A stretch of DNA of 64,000 nt, taken from the NCBI GenBank assembly GCA_029251085.1, contig JAQXDZ010000032.1, forward strand, positions 62,001 through 126,000. Reading direction: 5' to 3'. The first letter of the stretch is position 1; each line of letters starts with the position of its first letter. Positions 17,197 to 26,345 of the stretch are shown piece after piece. The translations under genes and the position numbers were made by a program. The stretch comes from Mariniblastus sp. Lineage in GTDB: Bacteria > Planctomycetota > Planctomycetia > Pirellulales > Pirellulaceae. The notes under the pieces were generated by a model. That model was not told where the DNA came from. It did no database searches and saw only the letters and a program-made list of their open reading frames with translations.

Positions 17197-18972
17197 ATGT
17201 TGCGGGACTCCATTCGTTTATCTATCTATCTTCCATTGTTTGTTTTGTTATTGGTCAACTGCAAAATTGACTCAGCCGTTGCGAGACAGGTTGATCGCCG
17301 AGTGCCGCTTGAAGAAATTTCAACTGATTTTGAAATGGCGGACGGACCTGCTTGGGATGGATACTCACTAGTCATTCCGGATGTAAAAGGCCAAAAGTTA
17401 TTTCGTTATCTACCTGCGAAGAAACAAATGCAAACACTGATGCCCGAGTCAGGTCGAATCAGCGCGAGTTTTTACAATCATGGCCGCTTGTTTTTATCTG
17501 ACAATCCGGGCGGAGAAATAGCCTTTCTTGATGGGAAGAAAAAAGCCACGGTTGCATCTTTCGAAAGCGTGAAACAGGAAAAAGAAAAGCCCTATCGACC
17601 GAACGATCTTGTAGTTGATCAAAACGGAGGAATTTATGTAACGTTCACGCCCCAAAACAAGGTTGCGTATATAGATCCTCAGGGGAATGTATCGATAGCG
17701 GTAGATGGCATCCCAACACCCAATGGAATTACGATGTCGCCGGATGAAAAAACGCTCTATGTGTCTTCCTTCGTTCCCAAAAAAATCTGGGCCTATGATA
17801 TTGTCACTGCTGGGAAGACCGAACGCGGACGAATGATTGCCGCGATGGATGACGGGCCGGATCGAGGTGCTGATGGAATGACAATCGATCGTGCCGGAAA
17901 CATTTATTGCGCTGGACCGACTGATATTTGGATTTGGAATCCTGAGGGAAAATTACTCGACAAAATCGCGTGTCCTACTAAACCGATCAACTGCACGTTT
18001 GGCGATCAGGATATGCAATCGTTGTATATCACCGGGCCGGGGGGATTGTATCGGCAACGAATGCTAATCTGCGGGCGGTCTCCTGAGCCGAAAGCGATTT
18101 CTCTACAACCTCCCGAAAAATTTCCACGCAAAAAAAATATAGCCCAACCACCGACTTCGGTTCCTGAAAATGTTGTCGCACACCGTAATGTTGTGTTCGC
18201 CCAATACGATCAACGAAAAGTACTGATGGATATTTTTGTTCCATCCGATGCGACAGTGGATGAACCCAAACCGGCTGTCGTTGTTGTTCACGGCGGGGGT
18301 TGGCGAAAGGGTGATAAAACCAAGTTCCGAGCACTTGCAATCAAATTGGCTAGTCACGGTTACGTAACGGCAGCGATTGAATATCGGCTTGCTGACGAAG
18401 CTGCTTTTCCTGCTGCGATGCACGACTGCACTGCGGCCGTTCGGTTCTTGCGTGCCAATGCGGCGACTTACCATTTGGACCCGAAAAAAATCGGAGCTGT
18501 GGGCGGTTCCGCCGGCGGGCACTTAACCGGATTGATGGCATCTGGTGGAGGCAATCCAAAATTGAAAGGGGAGGGTGGAAACGCTGAACAATCTTCAGAA
18601 ATACAGGCATCCATTGTGATGGCTGGCCCGCTGGAGATGCTTACTGGATCGGTCGCTGATCGATCTCGGCAACCGGATTCAGGATCAAATTCGAACGTTT
18701 GGCTGCGAAGCACTGTCGATGAAAACCCGGAACTGTATGGCCTTGCCGATGCTTGTGCCCAGATCGATGCGTCGACGTGTCCCATTCTTTTTCTGGTGGG
18801 TGAACAGGATAACCCGGCTCGGAATCAACCCGCCCGCGATAAATTAACATTGTTAGGAATTGAAACAGGCGTAACCAGTTATCCGAATGCCAAACATGGA
18901 TGCTGGAATCGACAGCCCTGGTTTGAGGAAATGGCAAACGATATGGTCAAATTTTTTAATGAGCATCTTTAA
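17197..18972 (+). CDS. Secreted fusion: SMP-30/gluconolactonase β-propeller plus BD-FAE-type esterase
   Basis: A 591-residue protein with a Sec signal peptide (MLRDSIRLSIYLPLFVLLLV onward). Residues ~35-300 form an SMP-30/gluconolactonase-like propeller: DGPAWDG, then PNDLVVDQNGGIYVT and GADGMTIDRAGNIYCAG carry the expected metal-ligand Asn and Asp, with Asp at the position of the usual first Glu. Residues ~325-590 are an α/β-hydrolase: oxyanion HGGGWRKGD, nucleophile GGSAGGHL, Asp in LVGEQDNPA and His in NAKHGCWN. Together they would hydrolyse lactones and esters, perhaps on acylated sugars (inference). The start is the ATG at 17197, since GGGGAGA lies 5-11 bases upstream; an in-frame TTG at 17179 is rejected. 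The esterase half resembles the enzyme at 58596. Confidence 0.9.
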   Translation: MLRDSIRLSIYLPLFVLLLVNCKIDSAVARQVDRRVPLEEISTDFEMADGPAWDGYSLVIPDVKGQKLFRYLPAKKQMQTLMPESGRISASFYNHGRLFLSDNPGGEIAFLDGKKKATVASFESVKQEKEKPYRPNDLVVDQNGGIYVTFTPQNKVAYIDPQGNVSIAVDGIPTPNGITMSPDEKTLYVSSFVPKKIWAYDIVTAGKTERGRMIAAMDDGPDRGADGMTIDRAGNIYCAGPTDIWIWNPEGKLLDKIACPTKPINCTFGDQDMQSLYITGPGGLYRQRMLICGRSPEPKAISLQPPEKFPRKKNIAQPPTSVPENVVAHRNVVFAQYDQRKVLMDIFVPSDATVDEPKPAVVVVHGGGWRKGDKTKFRALAIKLASHGYVTAAIEYRLADEAAFPAAMHDCTAAVRFLRANAATYHLDPKKIGAVGGSAGGHLTGLMASGGGNPKLKGEGGNAEQSSEIQASIVMAGPLEMLTGSVADRSRQPDSGSNSNVWLRSTVDENPELYGLADACAQIDASTCPILFLVGEQDNPARNQPARDKLTLLGIETGVTSYPNAKHGCWNRQPWFEEMANDMVKFFNEHL

Positions 18973-19207
18973 AAATGCTTCGAGGACTATGTTCTCTAAT
19001 TCGAATTGGTTAACGCAGCGAAGCACCTCATTCGAAATTAATATTTTGTTAAAAACGTTGCTTGTGGATGAAGAAATCTTTCAAGCATATTCATAATTAA
19101 CAAACGCTATCTTCCCGTTATCTTTAAATGCGGACGCTAACCTATTGGCCTTTAAGGCGGAGTTAATCCGCATGTAATTGGCAATTTAAAGATAGGATCT
19201 AGTAGAA

Positions 19208-20338
19208 ATGAGCACACGAAAAAAGGGTTTTACACTTGTGGAACTTCTTGTTGTTATCTCCATCATTGGAATCTTAATGGCATTGCTGTTTCCAGCATTC
19301 GCAGCGGTTCGCGGAGCTGCCCGGTCGACCCAGTGTAAGAGTAATTTACGAAACTTTGCACTTTGCCTTCTTGCCAAGGCAAGTAACTCTCCTAACGGTG
19401 CCTACTGTTCTGGAGCATTTGATGGTAAGCGAGATGGTGCTTTTGATCAGTATTCATGGGTGTCGGATTGTGTTGCTCAAGATGTAATCCCGGGTGATAT
19501 GCTTTGCCCAAGTTCAAAATGCATCGCTTCGGAAAAGTGGAACGCTGCCAGTTCCAACGGGGCATCTGCTCCGCCAGCTCGTCAGGGTGTTCCATTGAAG
19601 CAGTCTTTACAAGCTACAGCTGAAGCCGGATTCAACACCAACTATGCAACCAGTTGGCATCTCGTTCGATCTGCTCCAATGTTTACCGGCACTGCAGGTG
19701 TGCAAATCACCAAGTCGGGCGGCCTAAAGGACTGGTACAAAGCATCGGGACAGCGCCAGTGTGTGGGGCCTTTGACGATGCGAGCGATGGATACAAGTGA
19801 TATTCCAGCGAGTGCTTTAGCGATCATGGGTTGCGGAGGCCAAGGCGATGTTGCTTTGCCTTACGACGGTAACGAAGACGGAATTCTTACGGAAACTATT
19901 TCGGAATCGCGCGGATTAGTCGCAGGAATCCCATTGGCGGAGAGCTTTAACGATGGTCCAGCTTATGTGGCGAGTGGAAATCGTGCGGCTGTAGTTTTAC
20001 AAGTAGACGGTACACCGCGAGTTGCGTTCGAAGCGCCAGCAGGTGGGTATCCCACTCTTGGTGAAGTCGGTGTTACCAACGTTTACTTGCAAGATACGCG
20101 AGATTTCTTCGCTTGGCACCAAAAGACGGTGAATATGGCCTTCGCTGACGGTAGCGTCCGCGCGATTGAAGACGCCAACGGCGACGGTTATATCAACCCC
20201 GGATTTGGAGTAGACCCGTCTATCGCGACATTTGAGAACACTGGCTACACATCGGCTGAGTGTGAAGTAAACCCATGGGATATGTTTCCTGGTGTCCTCT
20301 TGAACGGCTCAAATCCCGTCAAGAAATTCGAGCAGTAA
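19208..20338 (+). CDS. DUF1559 protein with type II secretion/pseudopilin N-terminus (first copy)
   Basis: A 376-residue planctomycete DUF1559 protein. The short leader MSTRKKG precedes [20 protein letters not shown], a type IV pilin-like prepilin cleavage site and hydrophobic helix, followed by [20 protein letters not shown]. The C-terminal part has the family's [11 protein letters not shown], where an H-x-G/A-D-G-S segment is typical. DUF1559 proteins are abundant in planctomycetes; they are thought to be pseudopilins of uncertain function. The ATG follows AGGATCTAGTAGAA, and the same AGGATCTAGT precedes the gene at 25676. It is followed by a second DUF1559 gene that shares only the N-terminal region closely. 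Confidence 0.93.
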   Translation: MSTRKKGFTLVELLVVISIIGILMALLFPAFAAVRGAARSTQCKSNLRNFALCLLAKASNSPNGAYCSGAFDGKRDGAFDQYSWVSDCVAQDVIPGDMLCPSSKCIASEKWNAASSNGASAPPARQGVPLKQSLQATAEAGFNTNYATSWHLVRSAPMFTGTAGVQITKSGGLKDWYKASGQRQCVGPLTMRAMDTSDIPASALAIMGCGGQGDVALPYDGNEDGILTETISESRGLVAGIPLAESFNDGPAYVASGNRAAVVLQVDGTPRVAFEAPAGGYPTLGEVGVTNVYLQDTRDFFAWHQKTVNMAFADGSVRAIEDANGDGYINPGFGVDPSIATFENTGYTSAECEVNPWDMFPGVLLNGSNPVKKFEQ

Positions 20339-20450
20339 ATCGCTTCTTTAGAAGAATTTAATTTTACTCTGTGAGTTTGAGTCTGTTTTGACCGCGTGTC
20401 AAAACAGACATTTTTCCTCTCGTCAACAACCGCTCGATTGTGATTTACCC

Positions 20451-21428
20451 ATGATGAATCGGTCTCCGAATCTTTACCCGCGGATCTGCAACAAATGCCG
20501 TGCGAATTTGCGACAAGGGTTTACTCTTGTTGAACTGCTAGTCTGCATTTCAATAATTGGAATACTTCTGGCACTTACGCTGCCCGCAGCACAGGCCGTT
20601 AGACAGGCAGCGCGTCGAGCAACCTGTCTTTCGAATTTGCGACAAGTGATGATGGCGGCATTAAGTTATGAATCGACAAACCAAGCTTTCCCTGCAGGCG
20701 ATAATGGTGACGGGATGGGCTTTCTCGGGCCCTTATTACCTTCCATGGAGGAAGAAGCGCTATGGGAGAAGTTGCGAGCCAAGCCGACTTCAGGTCAAAG
20801 TTATCAAAGCCGCTGGCAACAAATATCAGAGACAGAAATACCTGTTTTACTTTGCGGTGCCTCGGATCCCGAAGAAAATATCGCATCTCTAACAGGTTCA
20901 AATCAATACACGACCCATTACTACGGAGTATGTGGACCAACTAATCTGACGACTGTTTACGCTAAGCGGAAAACCAGTAAGTACCGTACGATTGTTTCAA
21001 ATGTATATGGTGATATTGGCTTGCAAGGCCTGTTTTCACCTTTGAAAAGCGGACAGTTTCGAGCGAAGCAATTGCGGGATGTTGTCGATGGTGTTTCCAA
21101 TACCTTTGCGATCGGAGAGATATCAACATTCCAAACCAGCGAAAATATTCAAATTCCACAACGAACCGCGTGGGCAATGGGTGCAAAATACGACGCTTCC
21201 AAAAGAGTTGAGCAACTATTTACGGTCAAATCAATAACTCAGCCAATTAACTCGACCAGTACAAAATTGAATAGCGTTCCGTTCGCAAGCAACCATGCTG
21301 GAGGCGCTCATTTTGCTTTGGTCGATGGCTCAACCCAGTACATCGATCAAAATATATCACTCGATATTTTAAAAATATATTCGAGCATTAATGGAAAAGA
21401 AAAAGAGTTAGGCGAACCACCTTTTTAA
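20451..21428 (+). CDS. DUF1559 protein with type II secretion/pseudopilin N-terminus (second copy)
   Basis: About 325 residues. A ~25-residue leader (MMNRSPNLYPRICNKCRANL) ends RQG before [20 protein letters not shown], then PAAQAVRQAARRATCLSNLRQ, the DUF1559 start region. Later it has DVVDGVSNTFAIGEI and the family's closing HAGGAHFALVDGSTQYI. The leader is long and contains two Cys, unusual for a prepilin. An in-frame TTG at 20388 would add 21 more residues; the ATG at 20451 is preferred because it shortens the leader, although no strong Shine-Dalgarno is visible for either. It is the likely second gene of a unit with the DUF1559 gene upstream. Confidence 0.9.
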   Translation: MMNRSPNLYPRICNKCRANLRQGFTLVELLVCISIIGILLALTLPAAQAVRQAARRATCLSNLRQVMMAALSYESTNQAFPAGDNGDGMGFLGPLLPSMEEEALWEKLRAKPTSGQSYQSRWQQISETEIPVLLCGASDPEENIASLTGSNQYTTHYYGVCGPTNLTTVYAKRKTSKYRTIVSNVYGDIGLQGLFSPLKSGQFRAKQLRDVVDGVSNTFAIGEISTFQTSENIQIPQRTAWAMGAKYDASKRVEQLFTVKSITQPINSTSTKLNSVPFASNHAGGAHFALVDGSTQYIDQNISLDILKIYSSINGKEKELGEPPF

Positions 21429-21608
21429 GTTTTTGAATGTTTTCACCTCTAAAATCTTATTCAGTAAGTTGGAAATGGCAGTCTGCATAGTGTTCGGCAG
21501 CGTTCTGTATATAATTCAAACTGTCCCGCTTTCCTTTACTCTTAAAGCGAGTTTTAAGCGAGTGGACCAACTAAAAAGGTAGCGACTGCTTAAATGGGTT
21601 TTTAGTAA

Positions 21609-22295
21609 ATGGAGATTTCATTTCGGCAAACATTGAATGTTGCGATGAGCCAGACAAAATTAATGGGCTGGCAGTCGCCATTGGACGTCCCAAATTTGGA
21701 TCGTCCGCAAAAGCGTCCTTCTGATTTGCCTGGTGACGGTAAAGTGGCCGCCGTCCTTGCTCTGTTTTGTGACCAAAGCAACGATGAGAAATCGGATGGT
21801 CTGCCGACCATGCCCGATCTTTTGTTAACGCAGCGAGCGATTAATCTCACCAATCATGGCGGTCAAATCAGTTTTCCCGGCGGTCGACTGGAGCCGGGTG
21901 AATCAACGCAACAGGCAGCGATTCGAGAAACCGAAGAAGAAATTGGCGTTCATGAGTCAAAGATTGAACTCTTTGGGCAGTTAACGAGTGTCTATATCCC
22001 CCCAAGTGACTTTACAGTAACTCCTTATGTGGGAGTAATTCGTGGCGAGCCGAATTTTAAGCGCTGCCCTCGCGAGGTCGAGCAAATTGTTCGGGCTCCC
22101 CTTAATCAATTGATGGAGCCTGAAGCTTTGACTTCGGGAATGGTGACCCGCTCAAACGGCGAGACTTTGAAAGTGCCCTGTTACCGAATCGGAGGGCATC
22201 AAATTTGGGGCGCAACCGCAATCATGGTCGGGGAATTAGTTGAACGTTTAAGGCGGGCCGGGGGAGTACCCACAAGTTCGGCGGATCAGAAGTAG
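21609..22295 (+). CDS. Nudix hydrolase, CoA pyrophosphatase type
   Basis: A 228-residue cytosolic protein. The segment LLTQRAINLTNHGGQISFPG followed by GRLEPGESTQQAAIRETEEE and IGV contains both the UPF0035/CoA signature (a Gln-rich L-T-x-R segment before the box) and the Nudix box. Downstream IPPSDFTVTPYVGVI matches the same subgroup. CoA diphosphatases split CoA to 3',5'-ADP and 4'-phosphopantetheine, thought to remove oxidised CoA. The ATG at 21609 is used; an internal Met at residue 13 is possible. It has no functional link visible to the convergent CPXCG gene. Confidence 0.9.
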   Translation: MEISFRQTLNVAMSQTKLMGWQSPLDVPNLDRPQKRPSDLPGDGKVAAVLALFCDQSNDEKSDGLPTMPDLLLTQRAINLTNHGGQISFPGGRLEPGESTQQAAIRETEEEIGVHESKIELFGQLTSVYIPPSDFTVTPYVGVIRGEPNFKRCPREVEQIVRAPLNQLMEPEALTSGMVTRSNGETLKVPCYRIGGHQIWGATAIMVGELVERLRRAGGVPTSSADQK

Positions 22296-22335
22296 TGAGT
22301 GAGACGCTGTAGTTTTCTACTTATTTCTGCAAATG

Positions 22336-22572
22336 CTATTCACCACGACTCCATACATTTGCCTCACCATCGTTGTTAAATTCGACAAAAATGATGTTGG
22401 GGTTACAGCAGACGGGGCAATCCTCCACGTATTCCTGAGACAAACCCTCCGAATAATCTAGGGGAACAATGATCTCTTCGCCGCATGAATTGCAGGTGTA
22501 TCCAGCCTCTTCATGAATAGCGGTATGATTTTCGGAGGTTTCGCTTTCACTATCGTCGAAAAAAAAGTCCAC
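22336..22572 (-). CDS. CPXCG-motif small cysteine-rich protein
   Basis: A 78-residue acidic protein. Its C-terminal two-thirds carry two Cys pairs, YTCNSCGEE and VEDCPVCCNPN, expected to bind one zinc ion, as in the CPXCG-motif family of small bacterial proteins of unknown function. The start is a GTG at 22572; an ATG five bases upstream (22577) is out of frame because of the length of an 8-base T run (in the gene's sense) shortly downstream. One more T would join that ATG to the frame, so a sequencing homopolymer slip at the start cannot be excluded, though the GTG start alone is sufficient. Confidence 0.85.
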   Translation of the reverse strand: MDFFFDDSESETSENHTAIHEEAGYTCNSCGEEIIVPLDYSEGLSQEYVEDCPVCCNPNIIFVEFNNDGEANVWSRGE

Positions 22573-22616
22573 GGCATACCTGTTCTGAAAATGTTATCGG
22601 TCGCGGCGCTAACCGT

Positions 22617-25397
22617 TTAGTCTTCTAGTTGAATAACTTGTGATTCTGACTGTGTTCCGTCAAAAGCATTAACGATTACTTTGGTGCCAGGTAAAACATC
22701 AATGAGTCCAGTGATAGCGATTTCTCCCTGATCGTTGCTTCGGGTTCCTCGAATAGCACTTCCGTTGGTTCTGTAAAAATGAACATCTGCATTGGGGAGC
22801 ACGCGAATAGAGGGAATTTTTGCTGTTGGCGTTCGCCCTGTGCGAGACGAAGTGGTTTCTAAACAGTCTCCTCCGCGAGGTGTTTCAGCGGGTGGGTCAA
22901 CAAGATTTCTGATGCGTAATTGAATGTTCGGGTCTTGCTGAGTGGGATCAAACTCCATTTCGAGGAAATTCCAGTAAAACGGGTCATGACTGGCGTGTGG
23001 TTCCTGATCGGGGTTTGCAAAATCTTTATGGTAGAGCGCATGGACTTGGATTACTCGTCCATCGACATCTTTCATTTGCCGACCAAATCCCGGGATTAAT
23101 GCCCTCCCACCATTTCGTCCAATTGGCCCAAAACTGCATTCGATCAACCCGTGATCGAGATTTTTCATAATGCATCCATTGTGAACATCGCCATAAACCG
23201 AAACGATTCCATCGCGTTGTCCCAACAGTTCAATGACTCGATCTGAACCAGCCTTCACCCAGCCGGCATAGTCGGCGGTAACACGATCGCGTTGCGAAAA
23301 GTTTTGGGGGTGGTTCTTGCTTGTGGATTCGCCGTTTTTCGCTCCCGCCCAAATGGTGTGCAATCCATTGATTCCCGTCAGGCAAATAAGAGGCGAAGAA
23401 TCTGTTGTGAGGAGAGACTGTAACCATCCGTATTGTTCTTCCCCTAAAAGGCTGCGAGTAGGGTCTGTTCGATCGTAAAGGCTTTTGAATTGATTCCAAC
23501 CCTGGTCATCCCAGATGTCGACATCTTGACTGCTTCTCCAGAGCCTCGAATCGAGAATGACGAAAGTAAAATCTCGGTTTGGCATTTTCCACGCCCGCCA
23601 TTTTTTTGGGTTTTCATAAGGGTCAACATGCTCGGCACCCGTCGTTAGATGGTGCACGATTTGAAAATTTCTTCGCATGTAGGCGGGATCTTGACCGAGT
23701 CCTTCCGTTTTTCGAATCAGTATTTGTTCGGGGCCTTTTACGTCGTCCATACCATAGTCGTGGTCGCCTGGATTGATGACGTTCCAGTGCCGCATCATTT
23801 GCCATCGACTCGTTGGACCGCAAATCGAGAGCGCCACAATTTTGTAAGCATCGTCGGTGCTCGGCGGGTACATGAGCAACTCCATGTACCAGACATCATC
23901 TTCCCAGACCATGATTTGAAAGTTGTAATCATCAAGGTGCTGATAAGCTTCAACGGTCGGTTGGTCTCGAACACCCCAGGTATCTTGATGCCCTGAAATG
24001 GTCCATCCGTCGTCGTTACGTTCTTGAAGTCCAGAATTGATCGCATGACAACTGAGGCCGCATAATTTATAGGGTGCCTTCAGCTGCGGTAGTCGACCGA
24101 CATAGTTCCCCCCTCCGGGGACTTCGCCCACCAACCCCATTCCCGGACCGCACGCTTCGGTACCGACTCTTTCGTCGGAAGTGACATTCTTGCCATCTTT
24201 CCAAACTGTGTAGTAAAGAGTTTTTTCAGAGGGATTAATGGGTAGAGTCACGTCAATCACAGCGGTATTCCGGCGCCATTGGTTGTCGACAATACGTCCC
24301 ACACCGGCAATCTTTACCTGTCCCCATCCACCTTGAGGAGCGGTTGAATCGGCAACCCGAATTTCTATCTTTTTACCGTCTGACGAAAACATACCTACAA
24401 AACGGACATGCCATTTTTCTTCCTTCAATGTCAGCGTATCGCCTAATGGATAACAGGCGAGGCAATCAGAATGGCCAATCTTCAGAGGTTTGTTCCGGTA
24501 GGGTTGAACTTTAAAGCGAGTAACACCAAAGTCGATGAGACCCCGCGATAGGACTCCGACAAATCCATCTGTCTTTTGATTTGGAAAGGAATGAGTAAGC
24601 GATACTGTTTTGGCATTCGCAGAAAAAGTTACTCGAACTTGGCATCGGTTTTCTTCCGAAGGCAGCACGTGCACTATTAATCGACACTTGTCTCCCGGCT
24701 TTAACTGCATTGCCTCAGTAGATTTCAAGATAGAATCGGTGGACGGTGACAGGCCGCCTTGAGAGCTTCTTTTGGCTGTTTTTGTTGGTCCCATAATGAC
24801 CAATTGCTGTTTGTCGCTCCAGCCAATTCTTATGAGTTGACCGAGTCGGTTATAGCTTTGGAAAACAGATTTTGCGCCAATCGCAATACCCATCAAACCG
24901 TAGCCATCCTGATGCATTTTCCAATTGGGTTGATCTCCTTTTGGCAATGCGGGTCGATCGGCGTGATAGGTAAATTCAGTTTCTAATTGATATTCACCGG
25001 AGAGCTTCCACTGTGGGGTATAGATGACTCCGCAATCTAAAGAGGGATCGTAATCAGTTTTGTAATCAAAGTTGTGAGTTTCGGCGTGAAAGGGAAAACC
25101 GGTTCGGCGCGCGCGGTCTCCATAATTTTGCAATCGTCGTCGAAGGGCACCATTTTCGATTTTCCAGAAACCGGGATTTAGCGTTTGCCATTGCTGGCCG
25201 TGATAATTGGAGTTGGGGCGGTCGAATTGATACTCCGTTTCCAAGCTCTTTGCAGAGTTGAAAGTTGACGATAGCGCTGGATGTGGAGGGAGTGCCGAGG
25301 CAGCCAGCGCGGCGCCTGTCGCTCCTACCGTACCCTCTAAAAACGAGCGGCGATCTAAATTCGTTTTTGGGTCCCGTTTGGGTTGGTCAGGATTCAT
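22617..25397 (-). CDS. Tat-exported PhoD-like metallophosphatase with large N-terminal domain
   Basis: About 926 residues. A Tat signal (NLDRRSFLEGTVGATGAALA) follows the ATG at 25397; a longer frame upstream to 25508 adds only unlikely residues before it. Residues ~50-350 form a β-rich domain (YQLETEFTYHADR; FVGVLSRGLIDFGVTRFKVQ) resembling a concanavalin/LamG-like sandwich. The C-terminal half is a PhoD-like metallophosphoesterase: MVWEDDVWYMEL, NPGDHDYGMDD, FVILDSRLWRS, LTGINGLHT, and VSVYGDVHNGCIM with a metal His. Export suggests action on extracellular phosphodiesters or phosphomonoesters; substrate unknown. It ends with a carboxypeptidase-regulatory-like fold (ALRGTR..GEIAITGL). Confidence 0.82.
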   Translation of the reverse strand: MNPDQPKRDPKTNLDRRSFLEGTVGATGAALAASALPPHPALSSTFNSAKSLETEYQFDRPNSNYHGQQWQTLNPGFWKIENGALRRRLQNYGDRARRTGFPFHAETHNFDYKTDYDPSLDCGVIYTPQWKLSGEYQLETEFTYHADRPALPKGDQPNWKMHQDGYGLMGIAIGAKSVFQSYNRLGQLIRIGWSDKQQLVIMGPTKTAKRSSQGGLSPSTDSILKSTEAMQLKPGDKCRLIVHVLPSEENRCQVRVTFSANAKTVSLTHSFPNQKTDGFVGVLSRGLIDFGVTRFKVQPYRNKPLKIGHSDCLACYPLGDTLTLKEEKWHVRFVGMFSSDGKKIEIRVADSTAPQGGWGQVKIAGVGRIVDNQWRRNTAVIDVTLPINPSEKTLYYTVWKDGKNVTSDERVGTEACGPGMGLVGEVPGGGNYVGRLPQLKAPYKLCGLSCHAINSGLQERNDDGWTISGHQDTWGVRDQPTVEAYQHLDDYNFQIMVWEDDVWYMELLMYPPSTDDAYKIVALSICGPTSRWQMMRHWNVINPGDHDYGMDDVKGPEQILIRKTEGLGQDPAYMRRNFQIVHHLTTGAEHVDPYENPKKWRAWKMPNRDFTFVILDSRLWRSSQDVDIWDDQGWNQFKSLYDRTDPTRSLLGEEQYGWLQSLLTTDSSPLICLTGINGLHTIWAGAKNGESTSKNHPQNFSQRDRVTADYAGWVKAGSDRVIELLGQRDGIVSVYGDVHNGCIMKNLDHGLIECSFGPIGRNGGRALIPGFGRQMKDVDGRVIQVHALYHKDFANPDQEPHASHDPFYWNFLEMEFDPTQQDPNIQLRIRNLVDPPAETPRGGDCLETTSSRTGRTPTAKIPSIRVLPNADVHFYRTNGSAIRGTRSNDQGEIAITGLIDVLPGTKVIVNAFDGTQSESQVIQLED

Positions 25398-25675
25398 GGT
25401 GTTTACGCTATAGGTGATAAAGTAAAGTTTGCAGGCCTTCTTCGAATCCATTAGAGCAGACCTAGATTGCCCGAGACACGCTTTGGTTAAATTTGCCATA
25501 ACCGGCACGGATGCCTTGCGGTCGCCAAGCGTTGTGACCGGATCGAGGTAGTGCCAAAGTGCTCTGAATTCTAATTTTTTATTTCTCGCGAATCTCTAAC
25601 AGAGTGTATTTAATTGTGTTGAAGGGGTTCAATAATGCAATCGGAATAAGAAGTTTTTAGAGACAGGATCTAGTC

Positions 25676-25969
25676 ATGAAATATTGTAAATTATCTCTCT
25701 TGTATGTTCCTTGCTGTTTCATTTTTGTATTGCTGGTACAAGCTTGGATGCCAGCAGTCTCACAGGCGCAGGAACCGAATTGGTATCCTTACGTGTTGGC
25801 GAGAGGGAATGACCGTTCGGTCATCAAGAACACTCATATCAATGATCGTCCGTATCGCCCCCTCCATTTTTATGGCAACGCGGTTCGGCGTAATCATTAC
25901 CGAGGCAACCCCGCTCCAATGCCGAAGGATCTGGTACGTGCTTCCACGGTAAGAATGCGACGGCGATAA
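25676..25969 (+). CDS. Small secreted protein of unknown function
   Basis: A 97-residue protein with a Sec signal peptide (MKYCKLSLLYVPCCFIFVLL onward, cleavage after SQAQE). The mature ~63 residues are rich in Arg, Asn, His and Tyr (GNDRSVIKNTHINDRPYRP; AVRRNHYRGNPAP), basic, and end MRRR. I do not recognise a domain; short basic secreted proteins of this type recur in planctomycetes. It is monocistronic, with AGGATCTAGTC just before the ATG and a strong intrinsic terminator 30 bases after the stop. These signals make it a real gene. Cell-wall or surface binding is only a guess from the charge. Confidence 0.75.
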   Translation: MKYCKLSLLYVPCCFIFVLLVQAWMPAVSQAQEPNWYPYVLARGNDRSVIKNTHINDRPYRPLHFYGNAVRRNHYRGNPAPMPKDLVRASTVRMRRR

Positions 25970-26345
25970 TGATTCGCGAAGCGGGTTAAAGGCTAAAATA
26001 GAACGGTGGGTTTTTCCTACCGTTCTTTTTTTGCGAATTTCGTCGGGAGAATTGAAGAATTTTGATTTGCACCCAAGGGCTCTCTAAGTCATGCGTCGCA
26101 TGGATTACGCGTAAGAGCGACTTTTGTATCGGTGTCAAAAAATACTTATCCGCAGTTTTTTTTAAATCAAAGTCTCTTTTGCCATTTTTTGTTGGCAGTG
26201 AAGAACCGGACGGTTTAAAAATGTTGTAGTTCGTAGTTTGGGCTGCTTGGATTTAAATAATTCAACCAGCTCAACCATCAGTTTCAATGTAGGCCACCGA
26301 GTGTCTATGTTTCACGATTTCCTCCTTCCGCGATTTTGATTTGAT
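25970..26345. other. Intergenic region between small secreted protein and first sulfatase
   Basis: 376 bases without a credible gene. The left end holds the intrinsic terminator at 26000. The rest is AT-rich with several T runs and probably contains the sulfatase cluster promoter, but no clear -35/-10 pair can be placed. Confidence 0.6.
26000..26032 (+). terminator. Rho-independent terminator after the small secreted protein
   Basis: An 11-bp stem (AGAACGGTGGG with CCTACCGTTCT, one G-T wobble) surrounds a 5-base T loop and runs into a tract of seven T residues. It lies 30 bases after the stop at 25969. Confidence 0.9.

Noticed and set aside
22336-22577. Frameshifted CPXCG gene starting from the ATG at 22577
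   Set aside because: The in-frame GTG start gives a full-length protein, so no frameshift is needed, though a one-base error in the T run is possible.
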